Positions 34,640 through 46,227 of a stretch of 64,000 nt of DNA are shown here, piece by piece. The notes beneath the pieces are model-generated. The model saw only the letters and a program-made list of their open reading frames with translations, was not told the origin of the DNA and did not search any database. Both the position numbers and the translations under genes were made by a program. Each line of letters begins with the position of its first letter. Position 1 is the first letter of the stretch. Where the stretch lies: positions 2,336,185 to 2,400,184 of the forward strand of contig NW_004454163.1 of the NCBI RefSeq assembly GCF_000283155.1. The letters are read 5' to 3'. Source of the stretch: Ceratotherium simum simum (lineage: Eukaryota > Chordata > Mammalia > Perissodactyla > Rhinocerotidae).

Positions 34640-35310
34640 AAATACTTTAAAACAACAGAGAAACTATAATGGTGCTCAAAAATATTTGTTTAACACAAAA
34701 GAATTCAGCACAGGATAAACTGATAGAGGGACAAAAAAATTAAATATATAAAAATCAAATATGTATATTGTAATCTATAGACGGCCATTAAGTAAACAAC
34801 TCAAAAATTGTCATTTAAAAAAATCAAAAGAGGAATTAGCATGTTGCATTTAGAAGTTCTTATTTAACAGCAAATGAGGTGGTAATATGGAAGAATAGAG
34901 AACTGAAAAAAAAATGGAGAAATATAGAAAATAAATATCAGAATAGGCAGATGTAAACTCAACCATATCAATAATTACATGAAATGTGAATGGACTAGTC
35001 ACTTCAATCAAAAGGCAGAGATTGTCAGGCTGGGTAAAAAGCATGACTTTCCTAAAAGATACACTTTATATTCAAAGATACAAATAGGTTGAAAAGTCGG
35101 AAAAATATATACTCTACAAATAATCTCCATAAAATAAGTGCAGTGGTTATATTAATATCATAGAAAATAGACTTGTATTTCTTGTAAGGAATATTCCTAG
35201 ACATAAAGAGGGACGTGTCATACAGATAAAAGAGTCAATATATCAAGAAGATACGACCATTATAAGTACATACATACCTACCACTCTCATAATATAAGAA
35301 TTATAAATGT
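34640..35310 (+). mobile_element. LINE-1 sense fragment (old L1M)
   Basis: 'tttaacagcaaatgaggtgg', 'atcaataattacatgaaatg', 'aaaaggcagagattgtcagg', 'agatacactttatattcaaa' and 'tatatcaagaagatacgacc' follow sense L1M order. The same region occurs in antisense at about 11000-11900. Many stops. Confidence 0.7.
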
Positions 35311-36985
35311 TTTCACACTTAAATACTCCTCTCCTGGAGAGACAATGAGATAAATCTGCAATTTCTCTACCCATATGAATTTTGTGCCATGAGCTCTTTA
35401 CAGTGAAGGAAAATATTTTTCTTTGCTGATGTCTGACAAGTGTGATTTTGCAAACAATTTGCTAAGGAAAAAGGAGACAGAAGTAACGAAGCATTGAAAT
35501 CATGTCCCCAAGTCATAAGCATACAGGAAGAAACCATTCCCTGTTAGCTGGTTTGGATATGATTAGTTCACATGGGAACCAATTTACATGCTTTATGTGG
35601 GATTTTGAATCAACAGCTAAAGCACATACATTTTTTGGATCATGTATGATCTTAACTCACTCATTTTCAGGTATTAGGATGATTCGCTCTGCTGAGGCTG
35701 AGTTGTAACTGGACCAAGAATATTGTACATGTTGGGTTTTCACAGTACACTTTACTGATTTTTTAAGGAGCTCGTCATTTGTTGTCATGAAAAGACTCAG
35801 CTTTAGAGAGTTATAAGCCATGTCATTTTGAGTTCTGCCTCCCTAGATGAAAGAATATGTTTGGCTGATCTTTAACATCACATATTTTCATGAAAACTAA
35901 TGTTATTAATTTCTTTTTCTAGCTAGTTTTGGCTAGTGTCATTTAAAAAAAATAAACCATCTTTTTTTTTGGAGTGATGCAGAACACAACACATTGTCAA
36001 GAGTATGGTTTGAGACCCAGGAAAGTAATCTTGTGTTGTTTGTTCTGTTCTCTTGACACAGAGCTAATTTTCTCAGTAATAGCTGCAATGGAAATAACAA
36101 ATATAAAAGCTTCATTTCCCCATCCTTCAAAAAGCCTTTTAACCTATTTTGAAATCCCCAGAGAACATCTAGAAAAAACCTATCAACTGAAAAATATCAA
36201 ACCTAATGCTCTGCTTCAAAATTAAAGTACAGAGAAAAAGCCTGCGATATAGCTGCTAACTTCTTTGGTGTCTCTGAAGCATTCCTGCCAGTGTTAATTT
36301 ACCAGGGCTCATTCTGCTTCCGGGGGCACTAACACAGTTTGCTCCCACTTCTGCTCAGAGTATAGCCTTTCTTGTAAATAATGGAGTAAGTAAGAACGTA
36401 TGAATCGGGTGTATGAAATGGACAGGTACTCTTGAAGTAAATTAAGCAAGTTTGGAACTTGCGTTGATAATTCAGACCAAGCACCATGGTTTATTTATGC
36501 ATTGAAGGGGTCACATGTTGAATAGAATCTTAAGGTTCTGAAGAATAAATTCAAAGTAAATGGCCAAGCATTCCAGGAGAACTAATCCTAAAATGCCAGA
36601 TTTCAAAGCTAAGTGAAATAGCAATCATCTGGATTCTCTCAGCCTAACAACTTCTTTTACTTCAATTTCTAAAGCATTCCTCCCAGGAGTGCCTCATCTT
36701 CTCTTTGGTGTTTCTGGTCATGGAGGCCATATGTTCAGACTCTAAGAGTAGTCATGAGAGACGAACAAAGGTAAGCATCTAAGAATTCTGCATGCCCACA
36801 GCAGACTCTAAATGGTGACAATATCACAACTCTTACCTTAGCTGGTATTTTGGATAACGTTGATGCTCTGCCCAGAGAGTTCTGGATGTCTTTTTTCCCT
36901 TTGCGTGTATATGTAGGTAGGGGTAGGTGCAAGAGATGGTCGCATTTTGTGCTTTTATTTCCAAAATTCAGTATGTGCAATTCTT
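35311..36985. other. No recognised gene
   Basis: Unassigned AT-rich DNA. Overlapping opposing ORFs (plus 35974-36225, minus 35939-36130; minus 36735-36980, plus 36927-37163) show no domain. No repeat recognised. Confidence 0.3.
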
Positions 36986-37327
36986 TGTCAGAGGACCACC
37001 CTTAGGCTCCCCAAGCCTCCTTTGCCTGTCTTGTTCAGACATCAGGAAGCACCTGGGAACTTATATCTGCCTCATCAACACTGAGGTCAAAACAACACTG
37101 AGGCATAACTTACATTCCAGAAAACCCTTGCAAGATCAGGCCAAATCCCCACTCTTTAAATGACTTTGCCTGAGACAGTACCTCACTTAGATTCTCCATT
37201 TCAAACCACTTCCCTGGCTGGCTTTCCTTACTACCTTGTCAGTTTCCCATGAAGCATTTTCTTGATAAATCTCTTACTTGCCAATCCATGTCTCAGCATC
37301 TGCTTCTGGGGATCTCAACCCATGACA
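36986..37327 (+). mobile_element. Candidate solo LTR (TGTCA...TGACA)
   Basis: It starts tgtcagaggaccaccctt and ends aacccatgaca, giving a 5-bp terminal inverted repeat with the TG...CA ends of LTRs. A late 'gataaatctcttacttgcca' resembles an LTR polyadenylation region. I found no target duplication and cannot name the family. Confidence 0.35.
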
Positions 37328-37929
37328 CAGCTTGGTACCCTGGGATTAAGCCACCGTGACAAAAAGAGCAAAGACATTTTGGTGGGGGTTAGAGGCAGCA
37401 GAAGGAGCTAATGCTTCAAACAGTTAAAGAAAAACGAGGGTGCTGGTACCCTTTACTATCATAGCTCTTGTTCTTCACCATCCTTTCTCCTACACTTGTT
37501 TTGTCCTTCTTCAAGATCACTGTGTCTTTAAACTTCCCTTAGCGTCCCTTGTGGGAATACCATCATTCATTCCACTCTGCTCTCCTTCCATCAGGGCATA
37601 TTTGTTCACTCTTCTAGTTCCCAGAACTGACAGTGTCCCCTAATCTGATAAAGTAATTCTAGAAAGAGGCTATTCATAATTGTTATATATTACTCATCTC
37701 AGACATTTATATATAAAACCTATAGCACATATATTTAAAGCAAAGCATTAAGATAAAAACATGAAAATGACTCAGTTGCTACCCTAAAGAAAGGGAAAAT
37801 CTTTTTAGTATAATAAGACAAGTTCACAATCAAAGTAGAACCTTTCAAACATCATAAGAGATGTAGGAACAAAGTACTGTGAGTGTTCAAAGAAACAGAG
37901 GAAAGGAACTATGTGACAGGCATTTTTGC

Positions 37930-38110
37930 ATATTATTTCATTCAAAATGTTAAGTTAAATAATGTAAAAAGTGCCGGCTCCCACTTTCTACAGATAAGTA
38001 AATGAGCTCAAATAAGTTAAGTACTTGTCTGAGGCATATTACAGGTGAATGCCAAAGCCAAGATTGAAATTACTACGTTTTGCAACCAAAGCCAGTGTTC
38101 TTTCCTTTAT
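37930..38110 (-). mobile_element. MIR SINE fragment
   Basis: 'ctacagataagtaaatgagc', 'aagttaagtacttgtctgag' and 'gtgaatgccaaagccaagat' match antisense MIR (…acagatgaggaaactgag…taacttgcccaag…cagagccaggatt…). Confidence 0.7.
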
Positions 38111-38194
38111 ATTCTTCCAACTATGGGCAGCAAAGAATGCTTGGAATTTAAAGTTTATTAAGGAAATTAGGTAATAGATATCATTTATATGAGG

Positions 38195-38395
38195 GATTGA
38201 GCTACCTACCTAATCTATATTAATCATTCTTGCACTAACCCTATACAGTAGATATTGTGTCACCCACTTATAAATTTAAAAAAAAAAATTCAGATGAAGT
38301 GGGACTTGCTCACGCTCACACAGCTATTAAGTGACAGACAGAGGTTTGAGCCCAGGTTTTTCACTCCAAAGCCTGATATTTTATTCAATTTTCTT
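38195..38395 (-). mobile_element. MIR SINE fragment
   Basis: 'cactaaccctatacagtaga', 'ttcagatgaagtgggacttg', 'cacacagctattaagtgaca' and 'gaggtttgagcccaggtttt' follow antisense MIR closely. An A9-10 run at 38278-38288 interrupts it. Confidence 0.8.
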
Positions 38396-38404
38396 TTGGC
38401 TGTA

Positions 38405-38650
38405 TAGAGATTGAGAGGAGAGGCTACCAGATGGAGTGGAGAGTAGGGGAAAAAAAAACAGAGCAGAGAAACTCCGAGTGTGTATGGGGAGAGGGAGCAG
38501 TGCGGTGTGGCTGGGGTATCTGGTGAATGAAGAGCAGGCGGATGGCATAGATAGGCAGAATGCTCTGCTTGGGTCTAAAGAGGTTTGACTTCAACTGATG
38601 GGTAACGGAGGGTCATTGAAGGTTTTTAACCAAGAATATAATGTGGTCAG
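38405..38650. mobile_element. Ancient LINE-like (L2-associated) repeat fragment
   Basis: 'gggtcattgaaggtttttaa', 'ccaagaatataatgtggtca' and the preceding G-rich part match the same old repeat as 24000-24480. Name uncertain. Confidence 0.4.
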
Positions 38651-39620
38651 AGCTGAGTTTTAATGTGCTAACATCTAATATTTTTACGGTAACATAAGAA
38701 TATATATGTGTGTTAATCACAGAAATAAGTAATATTTACTATTTTGGTCAATGTGTTTTTAAATAAGGTGGATTTGAGATCAAATTAATTTCCTATTGCA
38801 TTCTTTAACTTTATTGATTATTATTTATTGTAATAAGCATTATTTATTGCTTATTACTAACTTACTTTATTGCTTATTTTATCTTTACCTAGGACAGACT
38901 CTTCTTAACCCTCAGATGCAATTTTACTAAGGATGTCACAGTTGATAAATAGCAAAATGCCAGCTGTGTCAACTGTTTTGCATTCCCAGAAGATCCAAGC
39001 CTGTCTATAGGGAGGAATGTCTGTCAAATACAAACCAGCATATGGGAATTTAGATCTAATCCAGTAAGATATCAATGACCAAAAAGCTTGAGGATGAGAG
39101 TTCTGAGTAGTGGTAACATTTAATGTCAGATGAAAGACCAGGTCATTAACAACGGCATTTATTTACCATGAGGCAAAAATTAAGATAATCTTTGGGAGAG
39201 CAACAATTTCAGGGACCAAGAAAGAGCATCAGATATCCCAAGATACTGGCTGGGATTAAAGGTAACTTCCAGGCTCTGTCTATCCTGGATGCACGTCTAC
39301 ATGGGGTAGCTAGGAGGAGTGAGGGAAGCTGGCAGAGGCATGAAGGAGCATTAGGCAGCAGGAAACTGACTAGGGAAGTCAGAGAAGAAGACTGGCCAGG
39401 AGGAGTAAACAAAGGTTAAGATGGCTATTACGTGGTGCTTTCATCAGACCTAGGATGCTGTTCATAAGACACTTAGAAATTGCTCCCTGTGCAGACAGGA
39501 CACTTTCTGACCCAGGAATCAGGCGGGAGAATATTTACTCTTATGCCAGGAAGGACTGACACAGTGAATGACCCTGATTTTTGTAAGAGATACTGGGAGA
39601 AAACAAGGATCTAAATCCAC
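38651..39620. other. No recognised gene
   Basis: An imperfect local repeat of 'tattgcttatt' type lies at 38815-38880. 39190-39420 is G/A-rich with opposing ORFs of 75 and 67 residues and no domain; it may be an old repeat. Nothing coding. Confidence 0.3.
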
Positions 39621-39624
39621 TTAT

Positions 39625-39880
39625 TTATTGAAACATTTATTCATTCTATAAAAATATATTAGGTACCTACTATTTGTCAGGAACTATCTTAGGTACTGGG
39701 GGTACAACAATGCAAAAACAAACAAGAAAACAAGCAATGAAAGAGAAGATTTCTTCCCTCTTGAAGCTTACATTCTGGTAGGGAAGATGGACAACAAACA
39801 AATACAATGAACAAGTAAATATATAATGCATCAGTTACTGGTAAGTGCTTTGGAATGTAGTAATTACGTTCTGGGTACAG
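39625..39880 (-). mobile_element. L2 LINE 3'-end fragment, antisense
   Basis: 'tattaggtacctactatttg', 'ttaggtactgggggtacaac', 'ttgaagcttacattctggta' and 'gtaagtgctttggaatg' match antisense L2 in order. The plus (94 aa) and minus (114 aa) ORFs at 39689-40110 overlap this repeat and are not coding. Confidence 0.75.
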
Positions 39881-41829
39881 TGACATTCCTCTTTGGTACA
39901 ATCCTGGGCCAAAATGCACCTGTGAGGAAGGAAAGAGGACAGAAGAGAGTATACAATCTCCAACTGGTTGGCACCAAGGTTGAATGGAAGGAAAGGTCTT
40001 TAAAGATTCTAGAACACTCCACAATGTCACCAAGTCACTTGCAAAGCAGGAAGGGAAGGTGTTATTTGCATATCAGCATGCTTGCCTCTCTGTCATTTCT
40101 GAAGCAATAAAATTACTGAGGCAAGGATGTGAGAATGAATCTACTTCCCTCTCCTTGGGGGCAGCACAGCACAGCTGCCTTGCTGCTTTGAACAGCAGTG
40201 TTGTTTTACTTTTTGAGTGAAACCAAAGATTATGGTATTATACATCTAGATGATTAAAGTTTTTTAAATTATCAATTACAGAGCCCAGGATTCTGAATTT
40301 AATGGAGTGTTACTGAAGGTTCATTAAAGTAGGACTAATTTTCACTGTGTTATAATCTATGTCTCTAATTTCAAAATAATGGAAACTCCTGGAAATTGCT
40401 ATCAAACTTTTAAAGCATTATCTGCTATTGAAATATGTACTTCTAAAGCAGAGGCTCTGTGCCTGTTGAACCAGGCAGCCTCACCATGTTACCATTAACC
40501 CGCACACATTGATTAAATACTAATGTGACCCCAAGGCAATTTCAACTAAGCGTTTTTTTTTCAATAGGTCTCATGCCTTCAAAGCTATTAAGCTACTTGA
40601 TTCTTCTGCTAATTATCTGAAATGTTATTAATCTGAAGCCTAAAACTCATAGAACTTCTTCAAAGCTACTCTACAATGACAATAGAGTTGAAGTTAAAAA
40701 TGTAATTAAGAGATTGAAGAAAGAGATTCTAATGGTTAATTTCCAAACTTTTAGACTTTAACACACATACCATCCTCTCCTTTGGTCTGATTTTTTTCTT
40801 GTTCCCCTAAATCATTTTTGAAAGGTGAAATTGTAGTCTTTTGCAAAAAAGATTGGGAAACAGTCACCATTAAAAAACAAATAAATTGCTTTCATATTGA
40901 AGCTTATTTTTTTAACTCTGTGGTTCAAAAATCTGTGTAACCTCCAATCTATATTAGTACCTTCCCAGGGGAACCCTCACCTCCACTCCCTTTGACCACT
41001 GAAATTGAATGGTGCCCTCTGGAGAGAAGAAATTCTAGTGGCCGTGTATCGAGTTATCACTCTTCTGCATAGGTCCCAAGCCTCAGTGAGTGCAAAAACA
41101 AATAAAACAGGCATGCATTGTGTCTATGTGTCTCAGGAAGAGATAAAAATTCAGGATAATCAGAGATTCTGCCTACTTAGCTGGAAAATTTGGTGTTTCA
41201 ATAAGCTATAGGATAGACGTATCATTTAAAGACTAATTAATACTGACTTTAATTGTCGACAGTACAACTTTTTAACATAATAAATGGTCTGTAGTGAATG
41301 AAAACAAGTTTTATAGATCTAGTTTGGCTGACTTCTTGTGGGCATAAAACCTTTAAATATTTTGACAGCTATCCATATCAATAAATGTTTCCAGGCAAAA
41401 TGAATGATCTTACATTTGAAGGATATTTCACTTGTATTATCCTGGCCTCATAATACACTGAGAAGGTGATCATTAAGTTCTAATCACGATCTAATCAGTT
41501 AGTAAGCACAATAGTCTGGACCTAAAGAAGAAAAAAAATATATTAACTATGTCAAATCAGATGAATCTTTTCTCTCAAAGATATTTTTAGAACAGCAAAA
41601 TTGTTGGGTTTATTCAGCCTGAAACAGACCAAATCTTACTTTCAATTTGCTGGTTAGATCCTTGCTTCTCTGGTTATTATTGCTTAAAAAAAAAGTTTGT
41701 TAATTCCCAAGAATACATGGTTTCCATACATTGACATGACACTTTTAGTCAAACATTTCTTTTTTCAAAGCTTCATTTAGCAAGCTTTAATTGATCAGTA
41801 AGGACTGAGAAAAAGGTGCTTGGATTCGG
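39881..41829. other. No recognised gene
   Basis: AT-rich single-copy-looking DNA with many TAAT/ATTA cores (e.g. 40500-40640) but no ORF with a domain, no repeat I can name and no exon-like splice pair. Confidence 0.3.
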
Positions 41830-41995
41830 TCCTGGAGTCTGTCCCTTTTTATAAGGATGACACTGAGCAATAGATTTAATCATTATAAACTTACTTTTCT
41901 CATTCATAAAATGGAGAAAATAAGAGTACTTATTCATGGTGATGCTATCAGTACTAAATAAAATAATGCTGCGAAAATGTCTTTGGTACAGTGTA
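41830..41995 (+). mobile_element. MIR SINE fragment
   Basis: 'acttttctcattcataaaat', 'ggagaaaataagagtactta' and 'gtactaaataaaataatgct' fit the sense MIR tail region. Confidence 0.6.
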
Positions 41996-41999
41996 ATCT

Positions 42000-42475
42000 C
42001 TTGACAGTCCTCCTGTGCCCTCTATTCCAATTATATTCATTCTTTTCATTTTTCTGAACGGGCCATTCTTTTTATTCCTGGTTTGTTTTGCTTTTCTGTT
42101 TGCACTACCTAAAAAGCACTTCTTTCTTATTGTGACTTCTTATTTAACAATGAAGCTCTAAGTTACCCATCATCTCTTTTATAAAACCTTGATTAGCTCT
42201 GCCTCCTCTTCCCATCCTCCCAGCAGGTAGAATTGCCCTTCCTCACTTTCGTACTTCCTTAGTGTGTTGTGGAGGTTTCTGTCACAGCAAGCATAAATTT
42301 GTGCTTCACTTTTTGTTTGTATCTTTGTTTCCTTCACTAATGTAATATAAATTATATAAGGATTTAAATATAAATTCTTGAAGCCTTAGAAATAGTTCAT
42401 ATTTATATACTCTTCATAAGAAAAGCGCCTGAAATGTGATTAATATGCAATAAATGTTGAATGAATGACAGTGTG
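42000..42475 (+). mobile_element. L2 LINE 3' end, sense
   Basis: A pyrimidine-rich 3' UTR leads into 'gaagccttagaaatagttca' and ends 'gcaataaatgttgaatgaat', the canonical L2 3' terminus. Confidence 0.65.
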
Positions 42476-42778
42476 AATAAATGCATATTTCATGCCTTAA
42501 TATCATTATTATGGATATTATTAAGAATGTGCAAGATCCGATGGGTGCCCAGAGAGCTTATTACATGCAGTTATTGGACTAGGAACCTCGTAAAAAGTGT
42601 GTTATATAACCCACTGAAACCTGTATTTACAGGCAAGAAACAAATATTTGAAAATTAGAAATAACTTTCCTAAAACCATGGAAAAATTGGGATTGGCAAT
42701 GAAGGCTACCATGATTTAAAGCTTCCCTATCTCTCTCTCATTCTCTTATTCTCCTCGAGAAAGAAAGGAAGAGAGAGG

Positions 42779-42860
42779 TATATACACACACACACACACA
42801 CACATACATATGTATATGTATACATATACCCACACATGCATATACATATAATATACGTAA
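42779..42860. repeat. (AC)n / (AT-rich CATA) microsatellite
   Basis: A run of about 11 AC units (42785-42805) passes into catacatatgtatatgtata, a partly self-complementary AT block. It directly precedes the MaLR LTR. Confidence 0.95.
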
Positions 42861-42883
42861 TTATGTCATAATAAATACATATT

Positions 42884-43266
42884 ATTTATGGACTGAATTA
42901 TGTTCCCCCAAAAATTCATATGTTGAAGCCCTAACCTCCAGTACCTCAGGATGTGACTATCTTTGGAGATAGGGCCTTTAAAGGGATAATTAAGTTAAAA
43001 GAAGGCCATTAGAGTACGCCCTAATACAATTTGACTGGTGTCATTGTAAGAAGAGGAGGTTAGGACATACAGAGAGACATCAGGGAAAAGGCCATGTGAG
43101 GACATAAGGAGAAGGCGCCATCTAAAAGCCAAGCAGACAGACTTCAGGAGAAAATAATCTGCCAGCACTTTGATCGTGGACTATGAGTCTCCAGAAAATA
43201 AATTTCTTTTCTTTAAACCACCCAGTCTGTGGTATTTTGTTAGGGCAACCCAAGTAAACTAATATA
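42884..43266 (+). mobile_element. MaLR (MLT1-type) solo LTR
   Basis: 'ttatggactgaattatgttc', 'aattcatatgttgaagccct', 'ggccatgtgaggacataagg', 'ccacccagtctgtggtattt' and the end 'aaactaatata' give the full LTR order in sense. No internal region follows, so it is a solo LTR. Confidence 0.8.
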
Positions 43267-43989
43267 ATTATATCTATCTATCGATCTATTTTAAAACCTA
43301 CATTAATATAACATACATACCTGATTTTTAAATAGTCAAATAGTAACACAATACTTACAACTAAAAATAATGGTCATTTGCCTCACCCCAGATTCCTGTT
43401 CCCCGGACACTACCAATTTCAACTCTTCAGCTGTTTCCTCCTGTATTTTCTTTTTATTTCTAAATAACATGCTTCTAATATTATTATTTTATTTTTTGCA
43501 TTTCATATTTAGATATTATTATTAAATTCCTACCAGAGAAGATGGAGATTTACTTTTCTTACATTCTTTCCCTCATCCTTCTAGAATATATATTTCATAA
43601 TTTTCATTAAATAAATATGCAGTGCTAATGTAATTCTGACTACAGCAATGTTATTCTCAGCTCAGTTGTAGAATACTTGAAAAATAAGTAGTAATCCCAC
43701 TGATATTTCTACCCCATGAGAGTCAGCAACATTTTCTTCAGCCTGAAGAGGCCGTTTCTGCCTTGCTTGGAGATTCCATACTGTATTCCCATGAGTCAGA
43801 TAGTTACCTTGTAGAAGGAAATAATTTCTCCTCATATGTCACTCCCTGTATAGCCCTCATTGGTTTCCAACTTATAATGTTAGTCAGATGCTAGTATGTT
43901 TCAGGATATCAATTACTAGAGAAGATAACAAATCAAAATTATCACAAAATTTTACTAAATTGTCTCAACACAAAGCTGAGAAATAGGTG

Positions 43990-45330
43990 TGGGTATGTAT
44001 TTTTCTGATGCTAAACAGAGAGGGAAAAAATAATTTCAGATACAATGTTGTGGGTCAAGCTACCTGCACATCCGCCCCCTATCTTAGTTCTATGATGAAG
44101 TACATGAGAATGTCTCTTCACCACGACTTTCAGAAATATATTGATGGAGGTAGGAACAGAATCTTTGAAAAGGTCTATAATGGCTAATTTCTATAGGTCA
44201 CAGGTCAATGGGAGATACTGCTAATGAAATGGATATTTCTCTTCAGTAGCGTTGATAAAAGCAATCAAGAAGCAGCTCTAATCTACAGAGAGAGGATATA
44301 TTTACTCTACTCGGCACCAGAATGGTCTGAACTAGATAAATCTTTGGTGGTTGCTTATCGATCGTGGTATCCTTAGCAATAAATTTTATGTCTACTCAGA
44401 AAGTTCCTACTTGATTCATGGAACTGGAAATATTTTATGTGTGCCAATCAGAGATCTGATTTGACCCACCACAATAGCCATGCCTAGTACCCAATTCCCA
44501 AAACTGTATTAGATCACAAAATCCAAGTCCTTTGAAGTACTCTGGGTACACTTGAGCAAGGAAACTCTGATGATATCGTAAAAACGTGCTCCAAATTTCT
44601 TTCCTAGCCTTCCCTTATAGCTATTTTCCGTGTTTACTATGTGCTGAGTAAAGTAAAATACCCATACTATTTCAGGATAATTGGATACTGATTCTGAGCT
44701 AATGTTAACTTTAGGGGATCCACAATATCACTGTGGACCACAAGTACAATGTGGCCTTATGGGTGCCTGGGGATAAATGGATATATTCAACAATGATCAG
44801 AATTCCTACATTAATTCTCTGACAGAGTTAGAGATACTAGGACAGGAAGTGTCAATTAGGAGGCCCTGGAATTTTTCTTTCCTTCCAAAAGAACAAATCA
44901 AAAATAATATTGCATACTTGGAGGACTGCAGAGTATAATGCCAGCATCAAAGATTTGAAAGATGCCAAAGGAATGATTCCTCTCACTTTTCCCCAGTTAA
45001 ATCATCTATTTGGTTTGTGCAGAAGGTAGATGTATCCTGGACAATGACGGTTGGTTATTGTGAATGTAAACAAAAGATAATTGCAATAGTGTCTATTCTT
45101 CCTCTTGTCTCTTTGCTGTAGAAAATCAGTAAAGGCCTTTGTCTGTGTTTTATTTGTTTCTGCTACAACAAGGTAAAGATCATCAGAAGCAGTTTGTAGT
45201 CAGTCAACAGAGATAGCATTGTATCTTTATTCTTATGCTTTAGAGCTGAATCAGTTATCTGGATCTGTGCCATCATTCAGTTTTACAGAGCCTTCATAAT
45301 CCCAGAATCTCAAAGTAAATGAAGCTGGAC
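43990..45330. other. Unclassified; possible old ERV internal sequence (left part)
   Basis: This is a moderately G+C-rich stretch with protein-like texture but no intact frame. The plus ORF at 43987-44187 (66 residues) has no recognisable domain. It continues beyond the hAT MITE copies to about 49 kb. I suspect degraded ERVL/ERV3-type internal sequence in sense orientation, without a motif to prove it. Confidence 0.25.
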
Positions 45331-45335
45331 TACTA

Positions 45336-45435
45336 AAGGGATTGGCAAACTATAGTCCATAGCCAGATTCAGCCTACAACCTGGTTTTATAAGGCCTGTG
45401 AGCTAAGTATAGTTATTACATTTGTAAAGGGTTGT

Positions 45436-45470
<35 letters not shown>

Positions 45471-45557
45471 TATGTAACAGGAACTAAATATGGCTCACAA
45501 ACTCTAAGATATTTATTTTCTGGTGCTTTAGAGAAAAAAATTTGCCAACCCATGGTC
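45336..45557 (-). mobile_element. hAT-type MITE, copy B with internal (CA)n
   Basis: It begins aagggattggcaaactatagtcc and ends ttgccaacccatggtc, the antisense form of copy A at 18291-18622. Flanks gactacta (45328-45335) and gactacgt (45558-45565) agree at 6 of 8. A (ca)n microsatellite at 45435-45468 has grown inside it. Confidence 0.7.
45435..45468. repeat. (CA)n microsatellite
   Basis: About 16 uninterrupted CA units. It is long enough to be polymorphic. Confidence 0.97.
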
Positions 45558-46012
45558 GACTACGTCACTAACAGTATACTAACAGAATCTGGTAAGCAGG
45601 GAGTGACAGTAGTTTGGATGACTTATAAATTTATGCCATAAGGTATAAGATAAATCCCATGAACAAATGAGTCTGCCAACTCTGTGAAATTTCAGTGTTT
45701 CTGGTGTCCTAGGACATTTGAAAAATACACTCTAAAGCGAAGTATACTCATTAGAACTAAGAAAGGTGCACAATGCTTTAGTGAGCCCTTTTGGTTGGGA
45801 AGAAAACATTTGGGTGTAACCCATGTGTTAAACGATCCCAATGGCTACCAGCTTTGAATGAGGTCCAAAGCAACAGAAGGCTCCCCATCTTCTCCTAGCT
45901 ACAACGCTACCAGTTCTGCACTGGGCCCTATGAACCAGAAGATCCAAAGCTACTTAAGTTTTTGTGGATGATTGGAATGCTCTGTGGAATTAATGTCAAG
46001 CCCCAATAAGAG

Positions 46013-46219
46013 CAGAGGTCAATAAACTATAGCCTGTAGGGCATCTGCCTGATTTCATAGAGTCTTATTGGAACATAGCCATGCCCATTCACTTACATCT
46101 TGTCTTTGACTACTTTGTGTGCGTTACAATGGCCAAATTGAGCTGTTGTGACTGAGACTAAATGCCTAAAGTACCTTCTATAAGACCCTTTAAGAAAAAA
46201 AAAAAATTGCTAACCTCAG
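46013..46219 (-). mobile_element. hAT-type MITE, copy C
   Basis: 'ggtcaataaactatagcctg', 'cttattggaacatagccatg' and 'ttgctaacctcag' give the same element as copies A and B in antisense, more complete in its middle than B. Flanks aataagag (46005-46012) and gataagtg (46220-46227) agree at 6 of 8. Confidence 0.75.
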
Positions 46220-46227
46220 GATAAGTG

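Noticed and set aside
36986..37327. Assigning the TGTCA...TGACA unit firmly as an ERV LTR
   Set aside because: No target duplication and no family recognised; kept only as a low-confidence candidate.
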